From Sphingopyxis flava (lineage in GTDB: Bacteria > Pseudomonadota > Alphaproteobacteria > Sphingomonadales > Sphingomonadaceae): DNA of 64,000 nucleotides. Each line of letters starts with the position of its first letter. Position 1 is the first letter of the stretch. A program made the translations under genes and the position numbers. The DNA lies in contig NZ_FUYP01000004.1 of assembly GCF_900168005.1 (NCBI RefSeq), positions 137,501 to 201,500 on the forward strand, given 5' to 3'. The notes beneath the pieces are model-generated. The model ran no database searches and was not told the DNA's origin. It was given only the letters and a program-made list of their open reading frames with translations. Below are positions 19,046 to 28,518 of this stretch, piece after piece.

Positions 19046-19062
19046 AAGCGGTCCGGCCGCGC

Positions 19063-19629
19063 TTAGCGGCTTTGCGCTGAGAACCGCAAACGAATCTGCT
19101 GCAATTCGCGTTCGGGCACGCGGGGAAGCGACGCCGCGGGCTTGCCGCTGCGCAGCCTTTTGCGGTCCTGCTCCGAAGGCACGACCCGCCGCACGCGTAC
19201 CAGCGAGTGGCCCTGCGCCCTGATGCCAAGTTCCTCCGCCGCCCCGCGCGACAGGTCGATGATCCGCCCGCGCGCGAACGGCCCGCGGTCATTGATCCGC
19301 ACGATGATCCGTCGCCCGGTATCGAGCGCGGTTACCTCGACATAGGTCGGCAGCGGCAGCGTGGTGTGCGCGGCGGTGATCCAGCCGGCATGGAATCTCT
19401 CGCCGCTCGCGGTGCGATTTCCTGATTCGTTGCCGTACCAGCTCGCATAGCCGACCGCATCATAGGCAGGCGCCGCCGCGGGCACATAGGTGACCCCGCG
19501 GACCGAATAGGGCTTGCCGATAAGCACCGACGTGTCGCTGACCGGCCGGAAATTGCCACCGGCGCACGCCGACAGCATCAATGCGGCCGCCACCGCGCTT
19601 ACCCACCGGATCGTCGAATCCCGCCGCAT
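19063..19629 (-). CDS. rlpA: RlpA-family septal-ring lipoprotein (double-psi beta barrel)
   Basis: The start at 19629 gives 188 aa: MRRDSTIRWVSAVAAALMLSAC with a lipobox LSAC (Cys about residue 22), so it is an outer-membrane or periplasmic lipoprotein. The double-psi beta-barrel domain follows, with ASWYGNESGNRTASGERF and the catalytic-type Asp segment IIVRINDRGPFARGRIIDLSRGAAEEL. RlpA proteins are lytic transglycosylases acting on denuded glycan strands at the septum. The C-terminal SPOR domain of longer members is missing, so targeting must differ. The frame is open far upstream but that part has no signal or family similarity. Confidence 0.88.
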   Translation of the reverse strand: MRRDSTIRWVSAVAAALMLSACAGGNFRPVSDTSVLIGKPYSVRGVTYVPAAAPAYDAVGYASWYGNESGNRTASGERFHAGWITAAHTTLPLPTYVEVTALDTGRRIIVRINDRGPFARGRIIDLSRGAAEELGIRAQGHSLVRVRRVVPSEQDRKRLRSGKPAASLPRVPERELQQIRLRFSAQSR

Positions 19630-19683
19630 CGAGGCAATCGTAGAGCCGGAGCGAATGGGGATAAAGGGGGCATGAGGTTGGAT

Positions 19684-19828
19684 CCTCCCTGCGGCGAAGC
19701 CATGGGGAGGGGGACCATCCGAACGATGGTGGAGGGGCGAACGAGCGGAGCGAGCGCTTCGCACTCGCTGCTCCTCCGTCCCTGCGCAGCTGTCACCTCC
19801 CCATCGCTGCGCGACGGGGAGGGCCGTA
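19684..19828. repeat. GC-rich intergenic inverted-repeat cluster
   Basis: This noncoding stretch contains three nested hairpin units: CCTCCC with GGGGAGG, ACCATC-CGAAC-GATGGT, and CTCCCCATCGC with GCGACGGGGAG. Related CCCCTCCC/GGGAGGGG hairpins lie at 56606-56627 and 62885-62906, so it looks like a dispersed repeat family. It fills most of the 287-base gap between divergent rlpA and the HerA-like gene. Confidence 0.6.
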
Positions 19829-19903
19829 GGATCTCGCCGTCGCGGCTTTGCCGATTGCCCGGCGCCGCGCTCCGCTCTAGACCTTAAAAAAAAAGCCCGG
19901 TTT

Positions 19904-19909
19904 GGAGGA
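19904..19909 (+). promoter_or_regulatory. Ribosome binding site deciding a GTG start
   Basis: GGAGGA lies seven bases before GTG at 19917. The alternative TTG at 19902 would sit before this site, so GTG is preferred. Confidence 0.7.
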
Positions 19910-19916
19910 ATGGACA

Positions 19917-21512
19917 GTGAGTGAAGGCAGCGAAGCGGCTGAAATCTATCTCGGTCTCGGCGGCGGTGGCGCCGCGGACGGTCCGCGCCAGTCGTTGGTG
20001 CTGAAGCGGGCCAACCGCCACGGGCTGATCGCGGGCGCAACCGGCACCGGCAAAACAGTGACCTTGCAGGGGCTTGCCGAGGGCCTTTCGGCGGCCGGCG
20101 TGCCCGTGTTCGTCGCGGACGTGAAGGGCGACCTGTCGGGCATCGCGATGGCGGGCAGCCCGACCGCGAAGACACACGACGCCTTTGCCAAGCGCGCAGC
20201 CGAGATTGGGGACGCCGATTGGGCGTACCATGACAATCCCGTAATCTTCTGGGACCTGTTCGGCGAACAGGGGCATCCGGTTCGCACCACCGTATCCGAA
20301 ATGGGGCCGCTGCTGCTCGCGCGGTTGATGGGCCTCAACGACGTGCAGGAAGGCGTGCTTGCGATCGCCTTCCGGGTCGCGGACGAGCAGAATATGCTGC
20401 TCCTAGACATGGGAGACCTCCAGGCGATGCTCGCTTGGTGCGCCGAAAATGCCGATGAGCTGACGACCAAATATGGCAATGTGTCGAAGGCGACGGTCGG
20501 CACTATTCAGCGCCAGCTCCTCAGCCTCGAAAGTCAGGGCGGTGACCATTTCTTTGGCGAGCCCGCGCTCGACATCATGGACATGATCCGCTGCGACGAT
20601 CAGGGGCGCGGCTATGTGAACGTGCTCGCGGCGGACAAGCTGATGGCGAGCCCGAAACTTTATGCGACCTTCTTGCTCTGGCTGCTCTCCGAAATGTTCG
20701 AGACGCTTCCCGAGGTTGGCGATCCCGACAAGCCCAAGCTCGTGTTCTTCTTTGACGAGGCGCATCTTCTTTTTGACGATGCACCGCCGGCACTGACCGA
20801 CAAGATCGAGCAGGTCGTGCGCCTGATCCGCTCGAAAGGCGTCGGCGTCTATTTCGTGACGCAGAACCCGATCGATATTCCCGAGGACGTCGCGGGCCAG
20901 CTCGGCAACCGCGTCCAGCACGCACTGCGCGCCTTCACGCCCCGCGACCAGAAAGCAGTGAAGGCGGCGGCCGAAACCTTCCGCCCCAACCCCAAGGTCG
21001 AAGTCGCGCGCGAGATCACCGAGCTCAAGGTCGGCGAAGCGCTGGTATCCCTGCTGATGGCGGACGGCGCACCCTCACCCGTCGAGCGTACGCTGATCAA
21101 GGCACCCTGTTCGCGCGCAGGCCCTCTCGACGCAAAGGAACGCGCAATCATAAAGTCGATTTCGCCGGTAGCTGACAAATATGACACGCCGGTCGACCGC
21201 GAGAGCGCCGAAGAATTGCTCGCCGCAAAGGCCGAGCAGGCGCAGGCGGCCGCCGCCGAGGCGAAAGCCAAGGTCGAAGCGGATAAGCAGGCCGCGATCG
21301 CAGCGAAAGAAGAGGCAAGGCGCAAGGCGGCCGAGGAGAAGGAACGGCTGCGCCTTGAAAAGGCGGCCGCGCGCGAAGCCGCGAGGCCGAGCATAGCGGA
21401 GAAAATGATCCAGTCGGCGGCACGCTCGGCCGCAACGAGCATCGGGCGTCAGGTGGCGGGCAAGTTTGGCGGTCAGCTGATGCGCGGAATATTGGGCAGC
21501 CTGTTCAAGTGA
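19917..21512 (+). CDS. HerA-like / DUF853 P-loop ATPase
   Basis: 531 aa from the GTG start. Walker A is GATGTGKT at residues 40-47 and Walker B is LVFFFDEAH with Asp280-Glu281. The sensor-like segment [15 protein letters not shown] and the arginine-finger region with [17 protein letters not shown] match the DUF853 branch of the FtsK-HerA superfamily. The C-terminal portion (about 425-495) is a long Ala/Lys/Glu coiled coil ending in a hydrophobic [21 protein letters not shown] tail. HerA-type ATPases are hexameric DNA or protein translocases. The function of DUF853 members is not known. Its stop overlaps the next gene by four bases. Confidence 0.87.
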   Translation: MSEGSEAAEIYLGLGGGGAADGPRQSLVLKRANRHGLIAGATGTGKTVTLQGLAEGLSAAGVPVFVADVKGDLSGIAMAGSPTAKTHDAFAKRAAEIGDADWAYHDNPVIFWDLFGEQGHPVRTTVSEMGPLLLARLMGLNDVQEGVLAIAFRVADEQNMLLLDMGDLQAMLAWCAENADELTTKYGNVSKATVGTIQRQLLSLESQGGDHFFGEPALDIMDMIRCDDQGRGYVNVLAADKLMASPKLYATFLLWLLSEMFETLPEVGDPDKPKLVFFFDEAHLLFDDAPPALTDKIEQVVRLIRSKGVGVYFVTQNPIDIPEDVAGQLGNRVQHALRAFTPRDQKAVKAAAETFRPNPKVEVAREITELKVGEALVSLLMADGAPSPVERTLIKAPCSRAGPLDAKERAIIKSISPVADKYDTPVDRESAEELLAAKAEQAQAAAAEAKAKVEADKQAAIAAKEEARRKAAEEKERLRLEKAAAREAARPSIAEKMIQSAARSAATSIGRQVAGKFGGQLMRGILGSLFK

Positions 21513-21964
21513 CGGAGCGGCCCGATGCCGCGCTGATCGAGACGACCCTCGCGGCCGTCGCCAACGCCGGAATCGACATACGCCACGCGCTGTTCGAGCG
21601 CTTTCTGTCCGCCTACCCCAACCGGCATTCTGCCTTTCTGAACCTTGACGCAGCGTCACGGCGCATGACCGACGAGACGCTGCAGATCCTCTTTGGGCTC
21701 GCGACCGACGAAGGCTGGGTCTGGCCTCTCGTCGCCGAGCTTGTCGTGACGCACCGAAATTACGGCGCGCTTCTTGCCGACGAATATGACGCCTTCATCG
21801 ATCTCACGATCGACGAACTCGGCCGCGCCGCGGGACGCACATGGACAGGCGCCCACGCCGCGGCATGGCTGCGGCAGGGAGAAATCCTGAAAGCCATGAT
21901 CCGCCGCGCGCTTGCCGAATGGGAGAGCGCGATGCCAGGCGGCCGCGCTGCCGCGCCCGCCTGA
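21509..21964 (+). CDS. Globin-like protein
   Basis: 151 aa starting at GTG that overlaps the stop of the HerA-like gene. The pattern fits a single-domain globin: [15 protein letters not shown] (helices B-C), then VTHRNYGAL with His82 at the proximal F8 position, Tyr and Gly placed as in flavohaemoglobin-type globins, and a C-terminal G-H region ([31 protein letters not shown]) with the usual Trp. It could bind haem and sense or scavenge O2 or NO, but no reductase domain or haem-sensor output domain is attached. Function inside an operon with a P-loop ATPase is unexplained. Confidence 0.7.
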   Translation: MTERPDAALIETTLAAVANAGIDIRHALFERFLSAYPNRHSAFLNLDAASRRMTDETLQILFGLATDEGWVWPLVAELVVTHRNYGALLADEYDAFIDLTIDELGRAAGRTWTGAHAAAWLRQGEILKAMIRRALAEWESAMPGGRAAAPA

Positions 21965-21978
21965 GCCGCGGCGCGCCG

Positions 21979-24672
21979 CTATTCTCCCGCGAGCCAGACC
22001 TTGCTTTCGGCCCTTATGCGGGGGTTGCTCTCGGCATGCTCCCTGAGCACCGCAATCGTGCGCTCATAGGGCTTGCGCACGTCGGCGGGCAAAGCAGCTG
22101 CTTTCGCTTCGAGCGCTGCGATCATCGCGGGATCGTCCGAGTTCATCGCGAGGCTAGCAAGGAAGCGGACACGGGCGGAGGCGTCGATCAGCCTGTCCAC
22201 CTCGGTCTGGTGCGCCTCGACGAAGGCGACAGCGGCGTCGGCATGATAGCCCGCGACGCGGCCGATGATCGCCGCGCTTGTCGTCTGGCCGGGTTCAGCG
22301 GTCAGCGCGAGGTCGAGCGCCCGCTGCGCGAGCGCATCGTCCTTCGCGGCGCCGAGCAGCGTATAGAGCGTGCTGCGCTCAACAGCCGACTTGCTTGCCT
22401 GCGCAAGGCGACGAAGCTTGTCCCAGCCGGCGGCGCCTGCATTGGTCGCAACGATATCGAGCCACAGTCCCTTCGCGGGACCGTCGAGCGCTCTGGGGTC
22501 GCTGTCGAGACGCGCGAAGCGACGGCGGGCTTCGCCGAGCACGGCGGGGTCGCCCATCATGCCGAGCGCGCGAATCACGTCGGCGCGAAGCACCGCGTCG
22601 AGCGCGGGTTCACTGTCCTTCGGATCAAAGCCGAGGCGGTTCAGCGCCGGACGCAGCGCCGCCGCGCCGCGCGCCGCGATCGCCGCCTGCGTGGCGGCAT
22701 CGCCTTCGAAGACTCTGTAGAGCTGCGCATAGCGGCTGGCCGCCTCCATCAGCACATAGGGATTGGCATCGGCGGGCGTCGCGGCAAGCAGACCGAGCGC
22801 GGCGTCCATCGGCTGATAGCCGGCGATCGAGAGGGCGAAATTGTCGCTAAGGAGACCGAGCTGGTCGATCGGCTGGATCTTCGCGAAATCGCTGCGTAGG
22901 GCGGCAAGAGCTTGCGGCGTGTAGAGGGTGCGGAAGTAGCCGAGTTGGCCGCCATTGAGGATGGTGGGCCCGCAATGATCGACTTTGACCGAAGCCTTGC
23001 CGTCGCGAACGACGACGCGCTGTTCATCGCCGCCGATAGTCCGCACGAGCATCGGCACCTGCCAGCGGCGCCCCTCGCCGTCGATGCTGGCGCGGCGATC
23101 CCGCGAAAATTCGCCCTGCGTCACGCTGATAAGATTGGCGCCGGCCTTGCACTGGCTGCCCGTCATGCGGATGAGCGGAATGCCCGGCTGGCCGGTGAAG
23201 TCGTGCGCGATCGCAGTCAGCCCCTTGGCGCCCGCGGCTTCGATGGCGTTCCAAAGATCGTCGGTGCGGCTGTTGCCATATTTGTGAGCGGCCATGTAAC
23301 CGCGCAATCCGCTGCGCCACACGTCCTCACCCGCATAGGCCTCAAGCATCGAGATGACCGCCTCGCCCTTCTTGTAGGTGATCGCGTCGAAGGCCTGATT
23401 CGTGTCCTCGACCGTACGGATCGTCTGCAGGATCGGGTGGGTGGTGCGATAAGCGTCGAGGCTCATCGCGCTCTCGCGCCCATGCACGCGGGTAAGAAGC
23501 GGCTGCCATTCGGGATGGAAATGGTCGGTGACCTTGGTCGCCATCCAGCTCGCAAAGCCCTCGTTGAGCCAGAGATCATCCCACCATGCCATCGTCACCA
23601 GGTCGCCGAACCACTGGTGCGCGACCTCATGCGCCTGAACGCCGTAGATTGCCTGCCGGGTGGCCTCGCTGGTGATCGCAGGGTCGTCGAGGAGGATGCG
23701 CTCGAAGGTGAAGATCGCGCCCCAATTCTCCATTGCGCCGAAGAACTGCGACTGGCCCGGGCCCGCAATATTGTCGAGCTTGGGAAGCGGATAGGGCTGG
23801 CCGAAATAATCGGTATAATAGCCAAGCAAGGGCGCGAGGCTGTCGAGCGCGAAGCGCGCCTGCTCGCCCGAACCCTTCGGCGACACGATGCCGACTTCGG
23901 CGCCGCTTTCGCTCTTCATCGCCAAGCGCTCGAAATCGCCGACGCCGAAAAAAAGAAGGTAGGAGGACATTCTGGGCGAGGCGCCGAAACGCACGGTCTT
24001 AAGGCCGTTTGCGGCCGCGAATTCCCGTTCGACCGGCATGTTGCTGACCGCGAGCTGGTCCGCGGGAACCGTCGCGCTCAAGGTGAAGGTCGCCTTGTAG
24101 CTCGGCTCATCGAAGCTTGGCGCAAAGCGCCGCGCGTCTGGCGCCTCGAACTGCGTGAAAAGACCGCGGCGCGGCTCCCCGGTCGCCTTGTCGGGATAGT
24201 CCAGCGCAAAAAGGCCGTTCGCTTGCGTGTTGATAACCCCGCTATAGTCGGCCGTCAGCGTGTATTTCCCGGGCACGAGCGCGGCAGGTGCCGTGAAGGT
24301 GACTGTCTGCGCCGCGGCATCGAGCGTCGCGGCGAGCGGCACCTTACCCGACCCGTCGGCCTTGGAAAGGCTCGCACTGGAAAAGCGGAGGTCAAGCGCG
24401 TTCATCGTGATGCTGCTCGAGCGTTCGAATAGTTCAAGGTCGATCGCGACGCGTCCGGTAAAGGTGAGCGCCTTCGCATCGGGCGTGATTGCAATGTCAT
24501 AATGCGAGGGGCGCGCAATCCGCGGGAGCTGGCTCGGTACGCTTTTGGCGAGCGGTGCGGCGGCGTTCGCATGGGCTGCCATAAACGCCTCCTCGGCGAG
24601 CGTCGGAGCGGCGGCGGCGAGGCTCAGCGACGACAAGGTCACGAGCAGCAGGTGGCGCGTGGCAGAATTCAT
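21979..24672 (-). CDS. M1-family aminopeptidase
   Basis: 897 aa with an N-terminal signal peptide (MNSATRHLLLVTLSSLSLAAAAPTLA), so it is exported, unlike cytoplasmic PepN. The M1 substrate-recognition motif GAMENWG is followed by the zinc site HEVAHQW (His348, Glu349, His352) and Glu371 in WLNEGFASW. The ERAP1-like C-terminal helical domain follows. It cleaves N-terminal residues from peptides, probably in the periplasm. It is convergent with the globin-like gene and divergent from the P450 gene. Confidence 0.94.
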   Translation of the reverse strand: MNSATRHLLLVTLSSLSLAAAAPTLAEEAFMAAHANAAAPLAKSVPSQLPRIARPSHYDIAITPDAKALTFTGRVAIDLELFERSSSITMNALDLRFSSASLSKADGSGKVPLAATLDAAAQTVTFTAPAALVPGKYTLTADYSGVINTQANGLFALDYPDKATGEPRRGLFTQFEAPDARRFAPSFDEPSYKATFTLSATVPADQLAVSNMPVEREFAAANGLKTVRFGASPRMSSYLLFFGVGDFERLAMKSESGAEVGIVSPKGSGEQARFALDSLAPLLGYYTDYFGQPYPLPKLDNIAGPGQSQFFGAMENWGAIFTFERILLDDPAITSEATRQAIYGVQAHEVAHQWFGDLVTMAWWDDLWLNEGFASWMATKVTDHFHPEWQPLLTRVHGRESAMSLDAYRTTHPILQTIRTVEDTNQAFDAITYKKGEAVISMLEAYAGEDVWRSGLRGYMAAHKYGNSRTDDLWNAIEAAGAKGLTAIAHDFTGQPGIPLIRMTGSQCKAGANLISVTQGEFSRDRRASIDGEGRRWQVPMLVRTIGGDEQRVVVRDGKASVKVDHCGPTILNGGQLGYFRTLYTPQALAALRSDFAKIQPIDQLGLLSDNFALSIAGYQPMDAALGLLAATPADANPYVLMEAASRYAQLYRVFEGDAATQAAIAARGAAALRPALNRLGFDPKDSEPALDAVLRADVIRALGMMGDPAVLGEARRRFARLDSDPRALDGPAKGLWLDIVATNAGAAGWDKLRRLAQASKSAVERSTLYTLLGAAKDDALAQRALDLALTAEPGQTTSAAIIGRVAGYHADAAVAFVEAHQTEVDRLIDASARVRFLASLAMNSDDPAMIAALEAKAAALPADVRKPYERTIAVLREHAESNPRIRAESKVWLAGE

Positions 24673-24810
24673 CGCAGCTTCCCCGTTATTCCAGACTAGA
24701 GCAATAATGTTGCAGGGACCTACGCTCTGCGCGCCGGGGCGTCACGGCCCCAATTCGACGGGCGTCCAATCCTGCTCGACAGACGGTCAGTCTTGCGGCA
24801 GTTTCGTTTC

Positions 24811-26097
24811 ATGACAAAACCTATATTGCCTGGAGAGGTTGCCGCCGCGGTCATCGACCCCACCGCCTATGCCGCGTGGGAGCCGCTTCAAGAACAATTG
24901 GTCTGGGCGCGCGCCAACGCACCCTTGGCGGTCGCGGAAAACCCGACCCATGATCCCTTCTGGCTGGTCACGCGGCACGCCGACATCATGGCGATTAGCC
25001 GCGACCCGCAGCGCTTCGCGAACGGCATCCGCCCCACGGTGCTGACCGACCGCGACGGCGAAGCGCTCGCGCGCGCCGCGACACCCGGGGGTGACGGGCA
25101 CCTCATCCGCTCGCTTGTTCAGATGGACGCACCCGACCACATGAAATACCGTCTTCTGACCCAAGGCTGGTTCATGCCCAAGAATCTGCGGATCGTGGAA
25201 GACCGGATCCGCGAGATTGCGCGCGAGACCGTCGATCATATGCTCTCGCTCGGCGACACATGCGATTTCGCGCGCGATGTCGCAGCGCATTATCCGCTAC
25301 GTGTGATCATGGACATTCTGGGGGTGCCAGCCGAGGACGAGCCGCGGATGCTGATGTTGACGCAGCAGCTCTTCGGGTCGACCGACCCCGAGCTCAATCG
25401 CGGGCGTGAGGCGGTCAGGAGCGCCGAACAGGTGATCGCGATGCTCCATTATGTGATCGCCGATTTCGAAAATTACTTCCGCGAACTGACCGCCGACCGC
25501 CGTGCGAGCCCGCGCGCGGACATTGCGACCGTGATCGCCAATGCGACGATCGACGGCGGGCAGATCCCCGACCGCGAGCTTGCCGGCTATTATATGATCG
25601 TCGCGACCGCGGGGCACGACACGACGAGCGCCTCGACCGCGGGGGCGATGATGGAGCTGGCCAAAGACCCGGCGCTGTTCGCGCGCTTCCGCGACGCGGC
25701 GAGCGACAAGGCGGGGCTGATCGAAGAGGCCATCCGCTGGTCGACCCCGGTGCAGCATTTCATGCGCAGCGCGAAGGAGGATGTCGAGATCGGGGGACAG
25801 ACGATCCGCGAAGGCGACTGGCTGATGCTGAATTATGTCTCGGCAAACCGCGACGAGGCGGTGTTCGCCGACCCTTTCACCTTCGACCCCGACCGCGAAA
25901 AGAACCAGCAGATCGCCTTCGGCTTCGGCGCGCATGTATGCCTGGGCCAGCACCTCGCCCGGATGGAGATGCAGATCTTGATGGAGGAATTGCTACCGAG
26001 GCTGAAGTCGGTCGAACTGGCCGGTGAGCCTGCCCGAGTCGAATCGGTGTTCGTGGGCGGGCTGAAGCGGCTGCCGCTCCGGTTCGAAGCGGCGTAG
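24811..26097 (+). CDS. Cytochrome P450
   Basis: 428 aa from the ATG at 24811 (an upstream in-frame TTG at 24793 is less likely). I-helix AGHDTTS at 267-273, ExxR as E306-R309 (EAIR), and the haem loop FGFGAHVCLG with the thiolate Cys377. It is a soluble class I bacterial P450 that would need ferredoxin and ferredoxin reductase, neither of which is nearby. The P450 family and substrate cannot be assigned from motifs alone. Actinobacterial and proteobacterial members of similar type act on steroids, terpenes or alkanes. No RBS is obvious. Confidence 0.93.
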   Translation: MTKPILPGEVAAAVIDPTAYAAWEPLQEQLVWARANAPLAVAENPTHDPFWLVTRHADIMAISRDPQRFANGIRPTVLTDRDGEALARAATPGGDGHLIRSLVQMDAPDHMKYRLLTQGWFMPKNLRIVEDRIREIARETVDHMLSLGDTCDFARDVAAHYPLRVIMDILGVPAEDEPRMLMLTQQLFGSTDPELNRGREAVRSAEQVIAMLHYVIADFENYFRELTADRRASPRADIATVIANATIDGGQIPDRELAGYYMIVATAGHDTTSASTAGAMMELAKDPALFARFRDAASDKAGLIEEAIRWSTPVQHFMRSAKEDVEIGGQTIREGDWLMLNYVSANRDEAVFADPFTFDPDREKNQQIAFGFGAHVCLGQHLARMEMQILMEELLPRLKSVELAGEPARVESVFVGGLKRLPLRFEAA

Positions 26098-26142
26098 GGG
26101 CAGCGATATCGACCAGTTGGGGGAGTATCCGCGATCCTCGCG

Positions 26143-26175
26143 CGTCGTCACCGCGGGACGAGCCCGGCGATGACG
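26143..26175. repeat. Imperfect hairpin downstream of the P450 gene
   Basis: CGTCGTCACCGCGGG can fold against CCCGGCGATGACG with two mismatches and one bulge. It is the only structure in the 306-base gap 26098-26403, and may end the P450 transcript or be a dispersed repeat. No credible gene is seen in the rest of that gap. Confidence 0.4.
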
Positions 26176-26403
26176 AGCGTCGCGAAGCGACCGATAGCAG
26201 AGGTTGACGTAGAGGCTATACCTCGCATCCTGCGACGCTTTGCCTATCCCTTGATCTTTCTCGCCGCCGGCTGTGCCAGCTCAGGGAGGAGCGGGAACCG
26301 CAGCGGCACCGTTGAAAGCGGAACCTGGATCAGGCTGGGTGACCCGAGCGGGGCGACGGAAGTGTAACAATCACTTCGCACCGCAAACGCCCACCCCGCT
26401 CGC

Positions 26404-26775
26404 TCATCCCATGACGAAGGCGTTAAGCTTGTTTCCGTCGGGGTCGCGGAAATAGCCTGCGTAAAAGCCTTCGCCGCGCGGACCTGGCGCACCTTCATCG
26501 GTGCCGCCGTGGGCCAAAGCGATGTCGTAGAGGCGCTGGACCTGTGCTTCGTCCTTCGCCTCAAGCGCGACCATCACGCCGTTGCCGACGCTCGCGGCGT
26601 TGCCATCCCAGGGTTTGGTGAGGCCGATCCCGGCGCCGCCGCCTTCCTGGCCCCAGGCGATGAAGCCTTCATATTCCATCATCCGCGGCACCCCCAGTTC
26701 CGTCGTAATCGCGTCATAGAAGACCGCCGCCCTGGCAAGGTCGTTCGTTCCCAGCGTCACATAACCGATCATCAT
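26404..26775 (-). CDS. VOC-superfamily (glyoxalase-like) protein
   Basis: 123 aa. It begins MIGYVTLGTNDLARAAVFYD, the usual first beta-alpha unit of vicinal-oxygen-chelate proteins, and ends EGFYAGYFRDPDGNKLNAFV, where the last Asp-Pro-Asp-Gly-Asn-Lys strand is conserved in the glyoxalase/bleomycin-resistance group. Substrate unknown. It is a single gene between the convergent P450 and the Deg protease gene. Confidence 0.88.
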   Translation of the reverse strand: MMIGYVTLGTNDLARAAVFYDAITTELGVPRMMEYEGFIAWGQEGGGAGIGLTKPWDGNAASVGNGVMVALEAKDEAQVQRLYDIALAHGGTDEGAPGPRGEGFYAGYFRDPDGNKLNAFVMG

Positions 26776-26892
26776 CTCTCTCCCGATTCGTGGTTATGCG
26801 AACATTATAGGAACATCCTTCGGCGCGCGCAAAGAAAATGGGCGCCGGGACCGAGGACCGGGCGCCCTGTTTGAAGGTCATTTGCGGACGGC

Positions 26893-28392
26893 CTATTTCC
26901 CGTCGATGCGGACTGGGATAAAGGCCGGTGGCTGGCCGCGGCGCAGAATTTCGAGCAGAACCGCCGTCCGACCGGCTTTTTTCGCATCAGCGATCGTCTT
27001 CGCCAGCGCCTCGCTCGTCGTTACGGGCACGCGGTTCGCGCTGAGGATCACGTCACCGCGGCGCAGGCCCTTACGGCCGGCATCGCTGCTGCTACCAACA
27101 GCTGCGATGACGAGGCCCTTGGTGCTGCGCTCAACCCCGATGCTGCCAGCGATCGCGGGGGTCAGCGGCTGGACCGCCATGCCGAGCCCATCCTGGATCG
27201 CCTGATCGGCACTCCCCTTCGGATCGTCCGGCATCGTCTGCTCTTCTTCGGGGTCGAAATTGCTGCCGGTCAACTCCTCCTCGGGCGGGCGGGTGCCGAC
27301 CACAGCGTTGACCGTCATCGCTTTCCCGTCGCGAATGATCTCGAGCGGAATGCGCGCGCCAGGTTTCACATTGGCGATCAAATAGGACAGCGTCTGCTGC
27401 GGCGTGACGTCCCTGCCATCGACCTTCGTCACCACGTCGCCACGCTTCAGTCCGGCCTTCGCTGCGGGCCCGCCGTCTTCGATGCGCTGGATGATCTCAC
27501 CGCGATCCTTGGGCAGACCAAGCGCAGCGGCGAAATCTTCTCCCACCGGTGCGATACCGATGCCGAGATAACCACGCTGCGGCTTTTCGCCCGCCTTGAG
27601 TGCGGCGATCACCGGCGCTGCGGCGTCGGCGGGGATTGCGAAATTGACGCCGATGTTTGCGCCAACGGGCGAGATCAGCATATTGTTGATGCCGACGACA
27701 TTGCCCTGCAAGTCGAACAGCGGGCCGCCCGAGTTGCCGCGGTTGATCGCAGTATCGGTCTGAATATAGCGATCATAGGGGCCGCCGCTTCCGATATTGC
27801 GCTGCACTGCTGAAATGATCCCCGCGGTGACGGTCGAGCCGAGGCCAAGCGGGTTGCCGATCGCGACAACCCAGTCACCCACGCGCGCCTTGCTGCTCTC
27901 GCCAAAGCGTACGAAGGGCAGGCCCGTCGCGTCGATCTTCAAGAGCGCAAGATCCGACGTCGCGTCACGGCCCACGATCTTTGCACGATATTCTTTCTGG
28001 TTGGTCATCGTCACGGTGACCTCGTTCACCTGCTCGCCGCGCGGGCCGCCAGTGACCACATGGTTGTTGGTAACGATGTAGCCATCGGACGAAATCAGAA
28101 ACCCCGATCCGCCGCCCTGCTGTTCCTGGGTGATCGGCTCCCGTGTCCCCGCGAAGGGATTGAGCCGCACGCCGAGCGTGACCTCCTGCTTGGTCGAGAT
28201 ATTGACCACCGCGGGCTGGAGCTGTTCGACGAGGTCAGCAAAGCTTTCAGGTGCGCCCGAGCGCGGCACAGCCTTGGCGATCTCGCTCTTTTCATTTTGC
28301 GCTACCTGCGCCCCGACCGGCGACTGGGTGACAAGCGCCAGCGCCGTCCCGCCCACGAGCAGCGCCGAAGTGATGCCATATACATAACGCAC
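26893..28392 (-). CDS. Periplasmic Do/Deg-type serine protease with two PDZ domains
   Basis: 499 aa. A hydrophobic signal anchor (VYGITSALLVGGTALALV) precedes a trypsin-like domain with His111 (TNNHVVTGG), Asp147 (SDLALL) and Ser221 (GNSGGPLFD). Two PDZ domains follow (about 280-370 and 400-490), the first with YLGIGIAPVGEDFA and the second with DVILSANRVPVT. It degrades or refolds misfolded envelope proteins. Located 126 bases after hflC in a conserved hflK-hflC-deg order, consistent with membrane and envelope protein quality control. Confidence 0.95.
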   Translation of the reverse strand: MRYVYGITSALLVGGTALALVTQSPVGAQVAQNEKSEIAKAVPRSGAPESFADLVEQLQPAVVNISTKQEVTLGVRLNPFAGTREPITQEQQGGGSGFLISSDGYIVTNNHVVTGGPRGEQVNEVTVTMTNQKEYRAKIVGRDATSDLALLKIDATGLPFVRFGESSKARVGDWVVAIGNPLGLGSTVTAGIISAVQRNIGSGGPYDRYIQTDTAINRGNSGGPLFDLQGNVVGINNMLISPVGANIGVNFAIPADAAAPVIAALKAGEKPQRGYLGIGIAPVGEDFAAALGLPKDRGEIIQRIEDGGPAAKAGLKRGDVVTKVDGRDVTPQQTLSYLIANVKPGARIPLEIIRDGKAMTVNAVVGTRPPEEELTGSNFDPEEEQTMPDDPKGSADQAIQDGLGMAVQPLTPAIAGSIGVERSTKGLVIAAVGSSSDAGRKGLRRGDVILSANRVPVTTSEALAKTIADAKKAGRTAVLLEILRRGQPPAFIPVRIDGK

Positions 28393-28518
28393 GTTTGCAT
28401 TTCCTCTTCGTTTCTGGGTCCCAGCATTCCCGGCGGGGCTGTCTGCCTCGGAACGGCTGAACGGTGTTTGAACATGAACAGCGCTTGCACGTGCCGTTCA
28501 TATCCGCCCGCGCAGCTG

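Noticed and set aside
24784..24800. AGAC-GGTCA-GTCT inverted repeat before the P450 gene
   Set aside because: Only four-base arms, so it is expected by chance.
26170..26367. Possible 65-aa lipoprotein (LAAGCASSG) in the gap after the P450 gene
   Set aside because: The lipobox-like stretch lies 30 residues in, behind a non-signal N-terminus, no closer start or ribosome site exists, and codon usage is not convincing.
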